DNA of 64,000 bases from Ceratopteris richardii (lineage: Eukaryota > Streptophyta > Polypodiopsida > Polypodiales > Pteridaceae): contig CM035432.1 in the NCBI GenBank assembly GCA_020310875.1, forward strand, positions 93,427,518 to 93,491,517. The letters are read 5' to 3'. Both the position numbers and the translations under genes were made by a program. How positions within the stretch are numbered: position 1 is the first letter of the stretch; every line of letters begins with the position of its first letter. The notes beneath the pieces are model-generated. The model made no database searches. It saw only the letters and a list, made by a program, of their open reading frames with translations, and was not told the DNA's origin. Shown here piece by piece: positions 24,063-38,299 of the stretch.

Positions 24063-24127
24063 ATGAAAGCAGCGTTAAAGCTTCTCATCTACCCATGGCC
24101 ATATCATTATGCGTTGTAACCCGGTGA
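24063..24127 (+). promoter_or_regulatory. Two short upstream reading frames in the TPD1-like leader
   Basis: One upstream ATG at 24,063 opens an 18-codon frame stopping at 24,117-24,119. A second at 24,095 opens a 10-codon frame stopping at 24,125-24,127. Both stop downstream of the main start at 24,109, in other frames, so ribosomes using them would bypass it. The main ATG has A at -3. Whether these ATGs are in the transcript depends on the true start site. Confidence 0.4.
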
Positions 24128-24697
24128 TGAGCGCTCTTGTTTTGACCTGCGTTTTCGCCCTTCTCGATAGCATGCCTTCCATTCTAGCGCAGTTAGATAC
24201 TGCCTATGCTGTAGCACCTGGTACGTATGGATGGACCTGCGTTTCAACGAGAAGAACGCAGGATTCGAAAGATCGCTAAATCTGTTTTTCATCTTAACTA
24301 CGCAGGACCTGCGTTTAACCGAGAAGAACGCAGCAGGAGCTCTCCACAAGATGTGAGGCGACTTCTTTTCAAAGTGGCGCAATGCAGAGCGGATGAAGAT
24401 ATTCAGATTACACAAGGGAGTGATGCGCCTACGCCGGATCTAATACCTTTGTACAGCGTAAGCATTGTAAACCTGTGCGGGAATCGGAGATGCGTGGCAC
24501 GCAACGTCCATGTTGCGTGCGGGATGTTTGCATCCAGCCAGCTCGTGGATCCGGCAGTCTTTAGAAGGGTCGCGTTTAACGACTGCCTCGTAAACTCCGG
24601 ACGACCCATCGGATCGGGTGAGTCCATTCACTTCGTCTACGGCAGCAACGAGCCAATCGACCTAAGGATCTTGTCTGCTGAGTTCGCCTGCGCTTGA
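24109..24697 (+). CDS. TPD1-like: TPD1-like secreted cysteine-rich signalling protein
   Basis: Two exons, 24,109-24,220 and 24,306-24,697, give 167 residues; the 85-bp GT-AG intron falls after the first base of codon 38. Residues 1-28 look like a signal peptide (hydrophobic SALVLTCVFALL, cleavage plausible after ILAQ). Residues 64-166 match the TPD1 domain: six cysteines (64, 95, 100, 109, 131, 166), PLYSVSIVNLC, VHVACGMFASSQLVDP, FNDCLVNSG, and a C-terminal FACA. In Arabidopsis TPD1 and rice TDL1A the secreted protein binds the leucine-rich-repeat receptor kinases EMS1/EXS and MSP1 to set tapetum fate in anthers; the role in this plant is unknown. Residues 38-63 are basic and could hold a processing site. 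Length is normal for the family. A full pseudogene-free frame, TATA box and consensus splice sites suggest a working gene. Related broken copies lie at 59.9 kb and 60.7-63.4 kb. Confidence 0.88.
24221..24305 (+). other. Intron of the TPD1-like gene
   Basis: It runs from donor G|GTACGT to acceptor TTAACTACGCAG|G, with a pyrimidine-rich TCTGTTTTTCATC stretch before it, and is 85 bp long. Reading through it from exon 1 meets a stop, whereas the exon 2 frame stays open back to an ATG at 24,227. The intron contains a near copy of the start of exon 2: GGACCTGCGTTT plus GAGAAGAACGCAG at 24,233-24,261, repeated at 24,305-24,333. Confidence 0.75.
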
Positions 24698-26010
24698 ACA
24701 GAGTCTCCTTCTTTGCGGCTTAGAGCTCATGGCCTGCAGCAGATATCGTCATTCAACTGGGCACGATAGGGATTTCGCATACTTACTATGCAAAGTCTCT
24801 GGAATGACATTAATCAATGTTTATTGGTACGAAGAGCAGATATTGTCATTCTTCGCATGTTCTGTGCATCATTGTAGTTGAATGAACGATAGTATTACAC
24901 TCTAGTGATTTCCAAACGCAAAATGTTTACGATTGTGTGATATTGTACTGGACTCTGTTTTGACATTGTGATATTGTAATGGACTCTGTTTTGATATTCT
25001 GGACTCAGAGAATAGCCTCGGGTACGTACACATATATAAATGTTGGCATGTTCACGACTTGGAAAAAGGCAACATATACATACACATGTTCTTTATTGAG
25101 AAGGTAATGGTTAACTTGCGCACAGTGGTTACATCCTCATGGTTAACTTGCGTAGATTGGTTACATCCTCGTGGATACGTTGTGCTATAGATTGATTACA
25201 TCTTCATGGTTGACTTGTGCTATTCTTTTAATGGGAAAGAATCTTTTCCAAATTGAGGGGAAATTTTATTTCAATATCTTCCACAGATTGTCAGCCATAA
25301 TAGGGTTTCCAAAGGGCTATTGAGAGAGGTGATGCTTCATCCGAGATAGTTTTCTCTCAAGAGATTTACATGCAAAGCTTCACACTCGCTAGGAAAGCCC
25401 ATCAATTTGTATGCTTGGGGTGTTTAAAGAAAGACTTTAGTTTTTTAATATTCTTTCTAACATATCCTGCACAAAAGGGAAAGGTAATTGAATGTTTATG
25501 GGAAGACTATTAATGGGTTCGAGCATTGCTCCAATGCTATTGCAAAGAATCTTACTAATGTGTGATTTTCCTCTGTTTTGATATTCTAATGGACTCTGGT
25601 ATGACATTGTGGACAGATGCCCGTCTCAGAAAGTAACGGTAGCTTCATCATATTATCTCGCAGTTTCGTAAACTTTCGTAAACTTTTATCTTCCGCTTCT
25701 TATCATCGTTTCAAGTTGAATGAATATGCGTGCATGTATGTATGCATCTACAGGCATACGTAAATAAGTATGTGTGTATGTATGTGATGTTTATGCGATG
25801 CTTATTTCAATAAAGCTTCCTCTCTTACATCCATAGTGTCACACTAGTTTGCTCTATCAATCATATTCTTTGGGTTTCTTTAGGAAGAACAAAAAAACAT
25901 TTTCTATTGTTGTAATATTCTTTTTCATCCCTCTTCCACAAATGGGAAGACAATAGTGTATGGGTTCTAGGATTGCTCCAATGTTACTGCAAAGAATTTA
26001 CCATAGACAC
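24698..26010 (+). repeat. 3' flank of the TPD1-like gene, duplicated elsewhere
   Basis: It contains the 3' untranslated region and downstream DNA; I see no clear polyadenylation signal and no further gene. 24,710-24,850 matches 60,060-60,225; 24,767-24,990 matches 62,945-63,185; 25,205-25,300 matches 28,640-28,730; 25,670-25,750 matches 63,305-63,385; 25,696-26,008 matches 59,563-59,874. There is a short tandem repeat of GTGATATTGTA-CTGGACTCTGTTTTGA type at 24,937-25,000. Confidence 0.75.
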
Positions 26011-28360
26011 ACTACCATTTTCAGCTGAAACAAAGGATGCTACAGACAAATGAGTCCTAGATTGGTAGATATGTATACAATACTCATGTTGACACACATG
26101 GTTGGAAATTGATCCACCCACACATTCAACTCCTCCTATTCTCTTTGGATCTATCCCCATGCTCATTTGTATAGGAACATACGATTGGCACATAGGTACA
26201 CAATACTCAAGTTGACACACATGGTTGGAAATTGATTGACCTACATGTTCAAATGCCTCATTTTCTCTTTGGATCTATCCCAATGCTCATTTATATACAC
26301 TTTTACCTACAAACAATCTTCAAAAGGATAGAAGAGACCTTCATTAAAAGTTTCATTGAGATATCTAAGTACTCTCTACGATACAAGTATGTGAGGGACT
26401 CTAGGTGTGAGTGCATCATTAACTTCATTACCTTCAATGGACATAAGGTTCATATTGGCTTCCATTACATTTTTGAATGGATTGCAACCTCGCAATGCAC
26501 CTGTTTTGCATGGGATAGATATGATCTTTCTTTTATATGAATTCAATATATAGAAAGTATCGAAGATCTTGAATTTTTGAGATCTTGAATGACTCTACTA
26601 GCCTTTCCTTGATTTCCTTGATTTTCTCTTCATGATTACATCTTGTTAAGTCATTTATATACGCACATATTTAGACAAATGCTTGAGCTTCTATTTTGGA
26701 GAATAATGAAACATCAACTTTGCTTTATTTGTGTTCACAACTAATGAAGAAATCTACAAGGTTTTAAGTCTCTTCATATACCACTCCATATGTTGATAAG
26801 ATTTCTTTGCCTACAATTCTTGCTTCATAGCTAACAATGCTACCATCCACTTGTTACCAATGATCTTCCTTGATATTAATGTCCAAGTTTCTTTGTCCTC
26901 CAAACCTTCAATCTCATCCTAGACATCCTCTTCTCATTGTCTACATGTATTTGGTTCTTCAAAGCATGTGGATTATTTTTAATTGAAGTAATAAAACATA
27001 TATTATTTATGCTTCATGCAATAACTCCAAGTCACCCTTCCAAGTTGATGAATGAAGGATAAAAAGTATGTACTTAATCCATTTGAATTCTCTCTTGCGT
27101 CTCCCCAAACACGTATGTGAGTAAAATTTAGTGGATAATAAATCATATACTCTTTTTAAATGGAAACCTAGTTTTTATATGCAATTGGCAAGGTTCACAA
27201 AAACTCTTGAGATTTTGATCATAAAGATTTGATAGTCCAAGTACTAACCTCTTCTTCTCTATGGATTCTAACCTCGCAGTATTGATATGTCCATGCATCT
27301 TATGCAAAGGATCGAATTCTACTACCTTCTTGCTTCCATATATGAAGTGGGTTCTATGGTGAAAGTTTGTATTCACATCCAATATGAATAGCCTTATCTC
27401 CTCCATATCTTTGGCCACCAATATGTACCCTTGTTTAGGTTTTTCCTCAAAACATCCTTTCTCATAGTTAAAGCATAGCTACCTTGGCTTTGTATGGTAA
27501 GATTCTTTTAACCCTACTTTCCACATATGTAAAATCCATCTACGTTGTTTTTGTCTTGAGATTTAATTTATCTTCCTCCTCTTCCTCTAGATTTGCGTTT
27601 TCCTCTTGACTAGTAAGAATTGCTCCCTTGCATTTGACCAAAGTTTCAATTTGATCATCATACTTTCCTTCCTCAAGGGTTGCCTTGGTTTCTTTATCTA
27701 CCTTTTCCTTTACCTACATAATATGCTTAGGGCTTTAGTGCCCTTTGCCTGGAAGCCTCCAATTTTCATCTCTTTTGCAACCATCAAGAGCACTAAATTT
27801 TTAAATTCACGAAAATCATCTTTTCCATAAATAGGCAACCTATGGATGCCAATGCATCACTAATCTCAATGATCTTCACAACGTTATCATTGATATTGCT
27901 ACTTGTTTTCTCAAATTATTGAGTCCATTTTCCAATCAGATCCTCCTGACCTTAGTGGAAGTAGAGCATAACATCTATAGGGTTTCCAAGAGCATTATTG
28001 AAGTGCTTAGATCCTAAGTATGTCCTATAATTTTATTAATAATACAATAAGACAAGATGATCATACACCATCTTCTTTTCCTCATTCTATTCTATGAAGA
28101 TCATAATCTAATCAAGATTTGAAGTATCCTCAAATCTAGGTTTGACATTTGTTCAACTCAATTATCTACACAAACCCTTGCCCATGAGAAATCTAGGCAT
28201 CATAAAACTTCATGGTGCATAGTTGTTCTTGTCCAGCTTCTAAATCTAGTTTATGAATTTGGAGATAGTGTACTTTTTTAAGTCTCTTCCATGCATGAAG
28301 AATTATGTGGATTGAGAACTTTACCTATGTACTCCAAAATTATCAAACAAGATATGAAAA
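26010..28360 (-). mobile_element. Copia remnant G1, heavily broken
   Basis: Minus-strand Ty1/copia relic. Visible parts, right to left: gag start near 28,200-28,350; a gag/zinc-knuckle stretch about 27,550-27,900; pre-integrase at 27,143-27,421 (MHGHINTARLESIEKKRLVL, CEPCQLHIKTRFPF); reverse-transcriptase traces about 26,560-26,880 (a YVDD-like box now reading AYINDL, and a KWMVALLAMKQEL stretch). No LTR pair could be found. It has many breaks and is among the oldest elements here. Confidence 0.65.
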
Positions 28361-28619
28361 ATTCCTTGATTGTTCATAAAAAAAACCTCCTTTGGTTGTA
28401 TGTATGTGTTTGAACTCTGTAAAAGACCGTTAAGTCTAATCTACACAAGCCAATTACTTGTCAAGATGTCATCTTAAAAAATTCGTTAAGAACTATCGAA
28501 GGACTTAAAGGTATTCGAAAAATGATAAGATATTTAACAGCTATCTTATAAAAAGAAATACAATCTTTTCATTTTTCTTCTTCTTTAAGAAACTCAAAAG
28601 ATTTAACTACAATGAGAAA
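28361..28619. other. Gene-free stretch between G1 and G2
   Basis: AT-rich sequence with no recognisable gene, repeat or element end. Confidence 0.5.
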
Positions 28620-30165
28620 TAAAATGGTTTACTTGCACAGATGGATAACTTGTGCTATTCTTTTAATGGGTAAGAATCTTTTCCAAATTGAGGGGACATT
28701 TTATTTCAACATCTTCCATAGATTGTGAGATAGCTTTGTCTCAAGAGATTTATACCCAACACTTGACACTCGTTTGAAAACTCCACCAATCATATGCTTG
28801 GGGTCTTTTAGAAAGACTTTAATCTTTAATATTCTTTCTAACATCTCCTGCACAAATAGGAAAGGTAAATCATTGTTTATGTGATGCTTATTTCAATAAA
28901 GCTTGGTCTCTTGATATTTACATCTATAGTGTCACACTAGTTTGCTATATCAATCATATTCTTCGGGCTTTTTTAGGAAGATCAAAAAACATTTTCTATT
29001 GTTCTAATATTCTTTTTCATCCCTCTTCCACAAATGGGAAGAAAATTAATGGTTTATGGGCTCTAGGATTTGTGCAATGCTACTACAAATAATTTACCAT
29101 AGCAACACTTCCTTTTTTAACAACAATAAAGGATGCTACAGTGAAATCAGTTCTAGATTGGCGGATATGTATACAATACTCATGTCGACACACATGCTTG
29201 GAAATTGATCCACCCACACATTCAACTCCTTCTATTCTCTTTGGACTTGTCCCAATGTTCACCTGCAAACAATCTTCAATAGGATAGAAAAGACCTTCAT
29301 TAAAAGATTCTTTCAGATATCTAACTACTCTCTAATTACTAGTACGTGAGGGACTCTAAGTGTGAGTGCATCATTTATTTCATTACCTTCAACTGAGGTA
29401 AGGTTTATATTGGCTTCCATTAGATTTCTCAATGGTTTGCAGCCTCGAGTTGCACTTTTCTTGCATGGGCCACATTTGATCGTTTTTTATATGAATTCGA
29501 TATTTAAAAAGTATCTTAGATCTTAATTTTTTTGAGATCAACTAGTGGACAAGATATGATTGTTTTTTATATGAATTTGATATTTATAAAGTATCTTAGA
29601 TCTTGCGTTTTTGAGATCTTGAACTCCTCGACTAGTCTTTCCTTGATTTCCTTGATTCTCTCTTCATGATTACCTCTAATAGTTAGGTCCTCTATATACA
29701 CACATATTTAGAGAAATGCTTGACCTTATCTTTTGGAGAATAATGAAACATCAACCTTGCTTTTTCTGTATTCACAACTAATGAAGCACTCTACAAGGTT
29801 CTAAGTCTCTTCATATACCACTCCATATGTCTGAAAAACTGCTTTGCCTACAATGCTTGCTTCATAGCTAACAATGCTACCATCCACTTGTTTCCAATGA
29901 TCTTTATGTATTTCTTCCTTGGTACAGATTTATTGAGTCCATTTTCCAATCAGATCCTCCTAACCTTAGTGGAAGTAGATCATAAACTCTGTAGATTTTT
30001 CAAGAGTTTTATTGAAGTGTCTAGATCCTAAGTATGTCCTATAATTTCGTTATTAATACAATAAGACAAGATGACCATACACCCTCTTCTTTTCCTAATT
30101 CTATTCTATGAAGATCACAATCTTATCAAGATTGACGTATCCTCAGATCTAGGTTTGACGGGCAC
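28620..30165 (-). repeat. Second, shorter copy of TPD1 downstream flank plus copia G
   Basis: 28,640-28,900 repeats the 25,205-25,500 flank, 28,880-29,270 repeats 25,788-26,240, 29,280-29,910 repeats 26,320-26,880, and 29,935-30,160 repeats 27,915-28,150. It is a direct duplication with the middle of the copia relic missing relative to G1. The shared content shows that copia G had already been inserted when this block duplicated. Confidence 0.75.
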
Positions 30166-33100
30166 CACGAGGAGCTACAAGGACTAATGGTAAACATATC
30201 ATCTGCATTCTATAGAATGAGGATTACTTTTTTAGGTTGTCTCCTTGAAATCTAAAAATAATAAATTCGTGAGTGAAGGGAATTTATTGTAAATTTTCAT
30301 TCTATGATTGAAGAGCAACAAAATTATTGGTGCTGGACAATATGATCTTTCATAAATTTAGGAATCACATTTACTTTGAAGTATTTCATATATTCTTACT
30401 CCTATACTTTCTACAAATATGATTCTTCTTCTAAGATAGCTTCCTTGTAAGCGACACATATCCAAAGCATCAGAATAATTTTCTCGTGAAATTGAGTTCC
30501 TGGACTTTAGATCCAAGGTAGAAGAGTTATCTAATGACCTAATATCTTTTCTAGAACCTCTTTCGCCATGGGAAAGGTACTTGTTATTTTAGGACATGGA
30601 GCATTGCTCCACATGCCACCACCGTTCAATTCAAGCAAAGGATGCTATTGGAAAATGAATTCTAGATCCCTTATGACGCAAGATGATCACATGTATGTGG
30701 TTTCTTGGTATATATTCCATGTTAACTATAACTTTCGAAATTAGGGACCCTCTTGTGAATGATATTTTTTTAAACTATCATGCTCCTTGGTTTTCACGGA
30801 AACAAGGTCTCCTTGAGGACAACAAACGTTCTAAATATTCGAACAAGTTTCAAGATTGAATATTGTTTACCATAAATTCATGTGAGCACCGCAATGTAAA
30901 TCACAATCAAGAGATCATGGGAGTTCCTTTGTACTTGATTACATTGGACTAAAGAGTAACATGTTTACTTATACCCATAGATCATTGTACCTATCACTAA
31001 TAAAATTTTCGTATTGGTTTATGACTCCCAATATATTGATGTTTTGAGACTAGGATAAATATTCATTTTCGCTTTCCTCCCTAAAGGGGATTACAGGTTG
31101 ACGGACTATATCTTGGAGTGAGTCTTGGAAAATGGAATTTCTTGATCATACAATATATCTATGAATGTTTCTATCAAGAAAGATCATACGTGAAGTTGCA
31201 TTAAATATAAAGGAGGCTTAAAATAGTTCTCTACAATAAGTGTATAGAGATAAGAGCACTAGAAGGAAATTTTTTGTTTCTGAATAGATAAATATTTTTC
31301 TATAAAAGTATCAAAACTTTGAAAGCAAGCATGATGGCTATTAGAAGGTAAGACTTTGAAGTGACTTTTGAGAATTGAGGGGGTTCAAGTAATCAGGGAA
31401 TGATAGAGTACACCAAATTAATATTTTTGTTTGACAAAGGAAGCCATAGACCTGAGAGATTCCAAATATTTTATTATCGTAGGATTTCAATTGTATTAAT
31501 TTGAGAACGAATTTAAGACGTTCATGCATATTTCTATGCTTAGAATGCCAAACGTTTGTGAAAAATTAAACTAATAAAGGATGGAGAAAGAGAGAGATAG
31601 TTTAATTAGTATTGAGTACAATCGGTTTGTCTAAATTTTTAAAGCATGTGTATTTATAGGAAAGCACCCTTAGTTTTGAGTAAGCCCTTCTATACAAATA
31701 AAGTATGAAAAATCAACAGTTCTATGTTTTTTGTAAGGATTGTCCACAAAGGGGAGTTCCTATATATACGAATAAAGCATGTGCATTATCGATAGGAGAA
31801 GAGCACATGCATAGATTAAAAAATAAAATTGTTAAGTGATAAATTCTATTTACATGGCCAATCAAATATTCATTATGGAGAAATACGAAGCATCTAGAAT
31901 GCAAAGAGGAAATATGGAAATAATATTTTATTTAACTAATTTAAAAATTTTAGGAAAGAGAGAGATAGTTTAATTTGAGAGCACATGCATAGATTAAAAA
32001 ATAAAATTGTTAAGTGATAAATTCTATTCACATCGCCAATCAAATATTCATTATTAAGAAATACGAAGCATCAAATATTTTTGTATGCAAAGAGGAAATA
32101 TGGAAATAAATTTTAATTTAACTAATTTAAAATTTTTATGAATGATATGTAGTAATCAAGGGATTCTGATGTGGCATAACTCACACATTTTCTATCCATT
32201 GAGATTCTTCAGCATTATGTTCTACCTACTTTACTAAATGTCTACGATATTGAATTTGTGTTTGTGTTGTACTTTGATCATAATCACTTATTTTCTTAGG
32301 TGTGAAAACTTCAATGTATGAATGAAGTAATGGTGGATTATTACCAATAAGAATAGCAATACGAGTTGAATTGAAAGGCTTCATGAAATTATGTTACTTA
32401 AATTATGAATATTTTAATTGGATGCTATTTCTAATTAGATTAAGATCTAATTGGTCTTTTGTGTAAGTAAAGATAGAATATAATATTTGCAAGTTATATT
32501 TTTGGATTTTGTTGAATACTTTTGTTGTTTAAATGTGCGTACTCATAATAGTTCATTTTTGTTACATTGTTATCAAAGTTTTTTATTTTAAAGGAGTCAC
32601 ATACTTCAGTTTCTCAATTGTTTTAATGATGTTGAACCTGTCGGAGTACATCAACAGTATCCTTAGATAAAGAAACAACCAAAAAATGCATCAACTAGGA
32701 GTAGTATGGGGTGTCATAGTCAATGAAAATCCACAAAATAATCATTACTCATCCATATTTTAGGAATTGTATTAGAATAAGAATAAAAAAACATATTAAA
32801 AATATGCTACTAGTGGTCCATTACTTTCATGATGAAATGCAAAACTAGAATCCATTAGTGATCTTAGATGTTCATATAATTCAATCCATAAGTGATTACA
32901 AAGGTTAGTAGCATCATTTGGAAAACTAATTCTAGGAAAACCATGATATGAAAAATAAAATTTCATAAAGGATTTAGAAGTTTGAGATTAAGACATTGCC
33001 CTTTAAACGGGCGTGGAGTATGAATGTTCGTTGAGTTTATGTACTATCTTCCATATCATCTCATGAGGTTAAAATATCATAGGAACATATATAATAAAAC

Positions 33101-33481
33101 TCAATGATAGTGTTACCATATGGTTGTTATGGAATGGGTCATGGCACTAGCACACGAATTCTTTGCCTTGGTGGCATTTAATTCTTTGAAATAAGATACC
33201 TTTTGATAAAAATTTGTCACATGTGTTTTAAGATAAAGCCAAAAGGAAATTCCCTTACATGCATAAAACGTGGGTTCTAGCCATGGTCTCGCATTTATTG
33301 ATGTTGAAGGATGTTCTTCCTAAAAGGAATTTCGAACATTTATGTAATGCAAAGCTTCTTTTTGAAAATATAAGAATTTTGTTTGATGCTGAATCTTACT
33401 CAAACGTACGTATGCATAAGATAATGCTTCAAGACATTCAATAAATGTGTAGTTTCTTTATGATATCTAAAATGAATATTT
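30166..33481. other. Gene-free AT-rich stretch
   Basis: No convincing gene or transposon domain is seen on either strand; open frames are short and biased by composition. The only structure noted is a tandem duplication at 31,798-32,145, listed separately. Confidence 0.5.
31798..32145. repeat. Tandem duplication of about 175 bp
   Basis: The run GAGCACATGCATAGATTAAA and what follows occurs at 31,800-31,945 and again at 31,979-32,130 with few differences. The preceding GAAAGAGAGAGATAGTTTAATT also occurs twice (31,585 and 31,955), so the original unit was probably larger and lost part of one copy. Confidence 0.8.
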
Positions 33482-33485
33482 TATG

Positions 33486-33958
33486 AACGCAAAAACATCC
33501 ATACATGCATGCATACGTTCATCCATACATATGTAAATGCATTCATACAAACATATATACATAAATACTACCGTACATACGTATATACATATATACATAC
33601 ATACATACATACATACATACATACATACATGCATACATACAAACATATATGCATACATACTACCATTCATACCTACATACATACTTACTACCATACTTAC
33701 GTACATACATACTACTATACACACATAGATACTACCATACATACGTACATACTCCCATACATACATGCATAGATACATATATACATACATACCTCCATCC
33801 ATACATTCATACATACACATATTCATACATACATATATACATACATACATACATACACACATACTTACATTCATACAAACATACACACATATATATGCAT
33901 GCATACATACATACATGCATATATGCATAGATACAAACACACACATGCATACATATAT
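33486..33958. repeat. (CATA)n microsatellite, imperfect
   Basis: About 470 bp of CATA/TATG tetranucleotide repeats with interspersed CATG and TACTAC variants. It produces long histidine/threonine/tyrosine frames on one strand and cysteine/methionine/valine frames on the other; these are artefacts of the repeat. Confidence 0.95.

Positions 33959-36698
<2,740 letters not shown>

Positions 36699-36772
<74 letters not shown>
36699..36772. repeat. (AT)n microsatellite
   Basis: About 37 AT units. The flanks (AAAAGGCCGCACCTCTC before; CAAGACTACCCAAGATAT after) resemble those of the microsatellites at 46.4 and 46.7 kb, so it sits in the same dispersed repeat. Confidence 0.95.
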
Positions 36773-36775
<3 letters not shown>

Positions 36776-37673
36776 TTCAAGACTACCCAAGATATCAAAA
36801 TGATCCAACATACCTTCCTCTTATAACTACCTATCTAAAGTTGTTTAAATCATTATTTCAACTATATCTTTACGGCACACAAATGGAAAATGCCATCCTC
36901 TACCTTTTTTGTTGAATTTGTTAAATTCTGCTTTCTTTTTATCTTCTAAATGACTATTTATGTTGTGTTCTCCTATGTAACTACTTTTTTACATGATATC
37001 GTTGTTTTAAGTTCTCTATTATTAGATGATAACTTTCTAAACTTGTGAGAATATGTTTTTTATCATCACAATGGATGTGTGATGGCTCCATGTTATAGTG
37101 TTGGTGCAAATTTTAATGTTATTGATGCACTAGTTTTCATTCTTCCACCTAGATTTACTGAAGGGAGGGTTGATGGAGCAAACACTACAATGTATGAGGG
37201 TTATACCAGCCTCTATACCATTAAAATAAATAGGAGTATTTTTACCCGGTGTTGATACAGGGACTTGTATGCACATTGGTACAAAAACATCAATATAAGC
37301 ACCAATATAGGGCCTCCTATAAATGTTGGTAATTCCACAATAGCATTGTATAAGGCTTGGTACCTGCCTCAGTAAGTTTTCACTCGTAAAGGTGTCGATG
37401 TGTCTCTGCAAATGGATAGTATAATCGTCAATATGCACATTGGTATTAAAAGCACCGATATAAGCATCGATAAGTCCCTAGGAAAGAGTGTCGATATGGG
37501 CATGAGTATGTCCTTGGACATAGCGACTTACATACCATCACTTATATGGGTGACTGAGTACATCTAACATGTACTCTAGTGGTTGTGGATCTAGTGTTTA
37601 GTTGAATAGCAAAGAAAACATGATTTGATAAAGCAAAAAACTATCATACACAAAAGAGACAATGTATCGCAGC

Positions 37674-37677
<4 letters not shown>
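36773..37677. other. Gene-free stretch
   Basis: No gene was recognised. Around 37,230-37,500 there are loosely repeated phrases (ATGCACATTGGTA, GATATAAGCATCGATA, AAAGGTGTCGATG), suggesting an old degenerate tandem repeat. Confidence 0.4.

Positions 37678-37743
<66 letters not shown>
37678..37743. repeat. (CT)n microsatellite
   Basis: About 33 CT units with one TTT interruption, running straight into the C-rich minisatellite. Confidence 0.95.
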
Positions 37744-37747
37744 CCGC

Positions 37748-38006
37748 AACCCCCTCCAACCCCACCCTCCCCTCCTCTTTTCCCCCACCACCCCCGCGGC
37801 CCCCACCATCACCACAACCCCCTCCAACCCCACCCTCCCCCACCACCCCCAGAGCCCCCACCATCACCACAAACCCCTCAAACCCAACCCTCCCCTCCTC
37901 TTTTCCCCCACCACCCCCGCGGCCCCCACCATCACCACAACCCCCTCCAACCCCACCCTCCCCTCCTCTTTTCCCCCACCACCCCCGCGGCCCCCACCAT
38001 CACCAC
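37748..38006. repeat. C-rich minisatellite, 68-bp unit, about four copies
   Basis: The unit begins AACCCCCTCCAACCCCACCC and contains CCACCACCCCCGCGGCCCCC. Copies start near 37,748, 37,816 (a 55-bp short version), 37,871 and 37,939. The strongly C-rich plus strand implies a G-rich minus strand with many GGG/GGGGG runs. The unit length is not a multiple of three, which argues against a proline-rich protein. Confidence 0.85.
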
Positions 38007-38216
38007 AACCCACAATCTCCCACAATTTCCCACGACCTCCCACAAAGTTCTCATGGAGTTTTGGATGGATATTTGGAGGATCATTTTTCAACCAAACACT
38101 ATAGTGTTATATATCGTTGGAAATCTCTCGACGAGTACTTTTCAATGGTAATTTTTGAAATCTTGGATCAATTTCTGACCAACAATGATTTCTCTCACGA
38201 CTCCACCTACACCTCC

Positions 38217-38236
38217 CAAACCCCCCCCCCCCCCCA
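38217..38236. repeat. C homopolymer run in C-rich stretch
   Basis: A run of about 18 C interrupts proline-rich-looking sequence between 38,200 and 38,300. Confidence 0.85.
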
Positions 38237-38299
38237 ACCTGCACAACCAACCCCCACAACCTCCACCCACACCTCCCTCACCACCCACCATCTCTCCTA

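Noticed and set aside
24403-24627. Antisense frames opposite the TPD1-like exon 2
   Set aside because: Shadows of a less AT-rich coding exon, with no family resemblance.
24227-24697. The uninterrupted 156-residue frame as the coding sequence of the TPD1-like gene
   Set aside because: It lacks a signal peptide, which the family needs, and begins inside the intron; the spliced model restores one with matching phase. It is kept only as a possible alternative product.
26232-26540. 102-residue plus-strand frame as a gene
   Set aside because: It lies antisense to the decayed copia G reverse-transcriptase region and has no recognisable features.
33486-33958. Regularly spaced repeats as a CRISPR-like or satellite array
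   Set aside because: A tetranucleotide microsatellite with no spacer structure, in a plant nuclear context.
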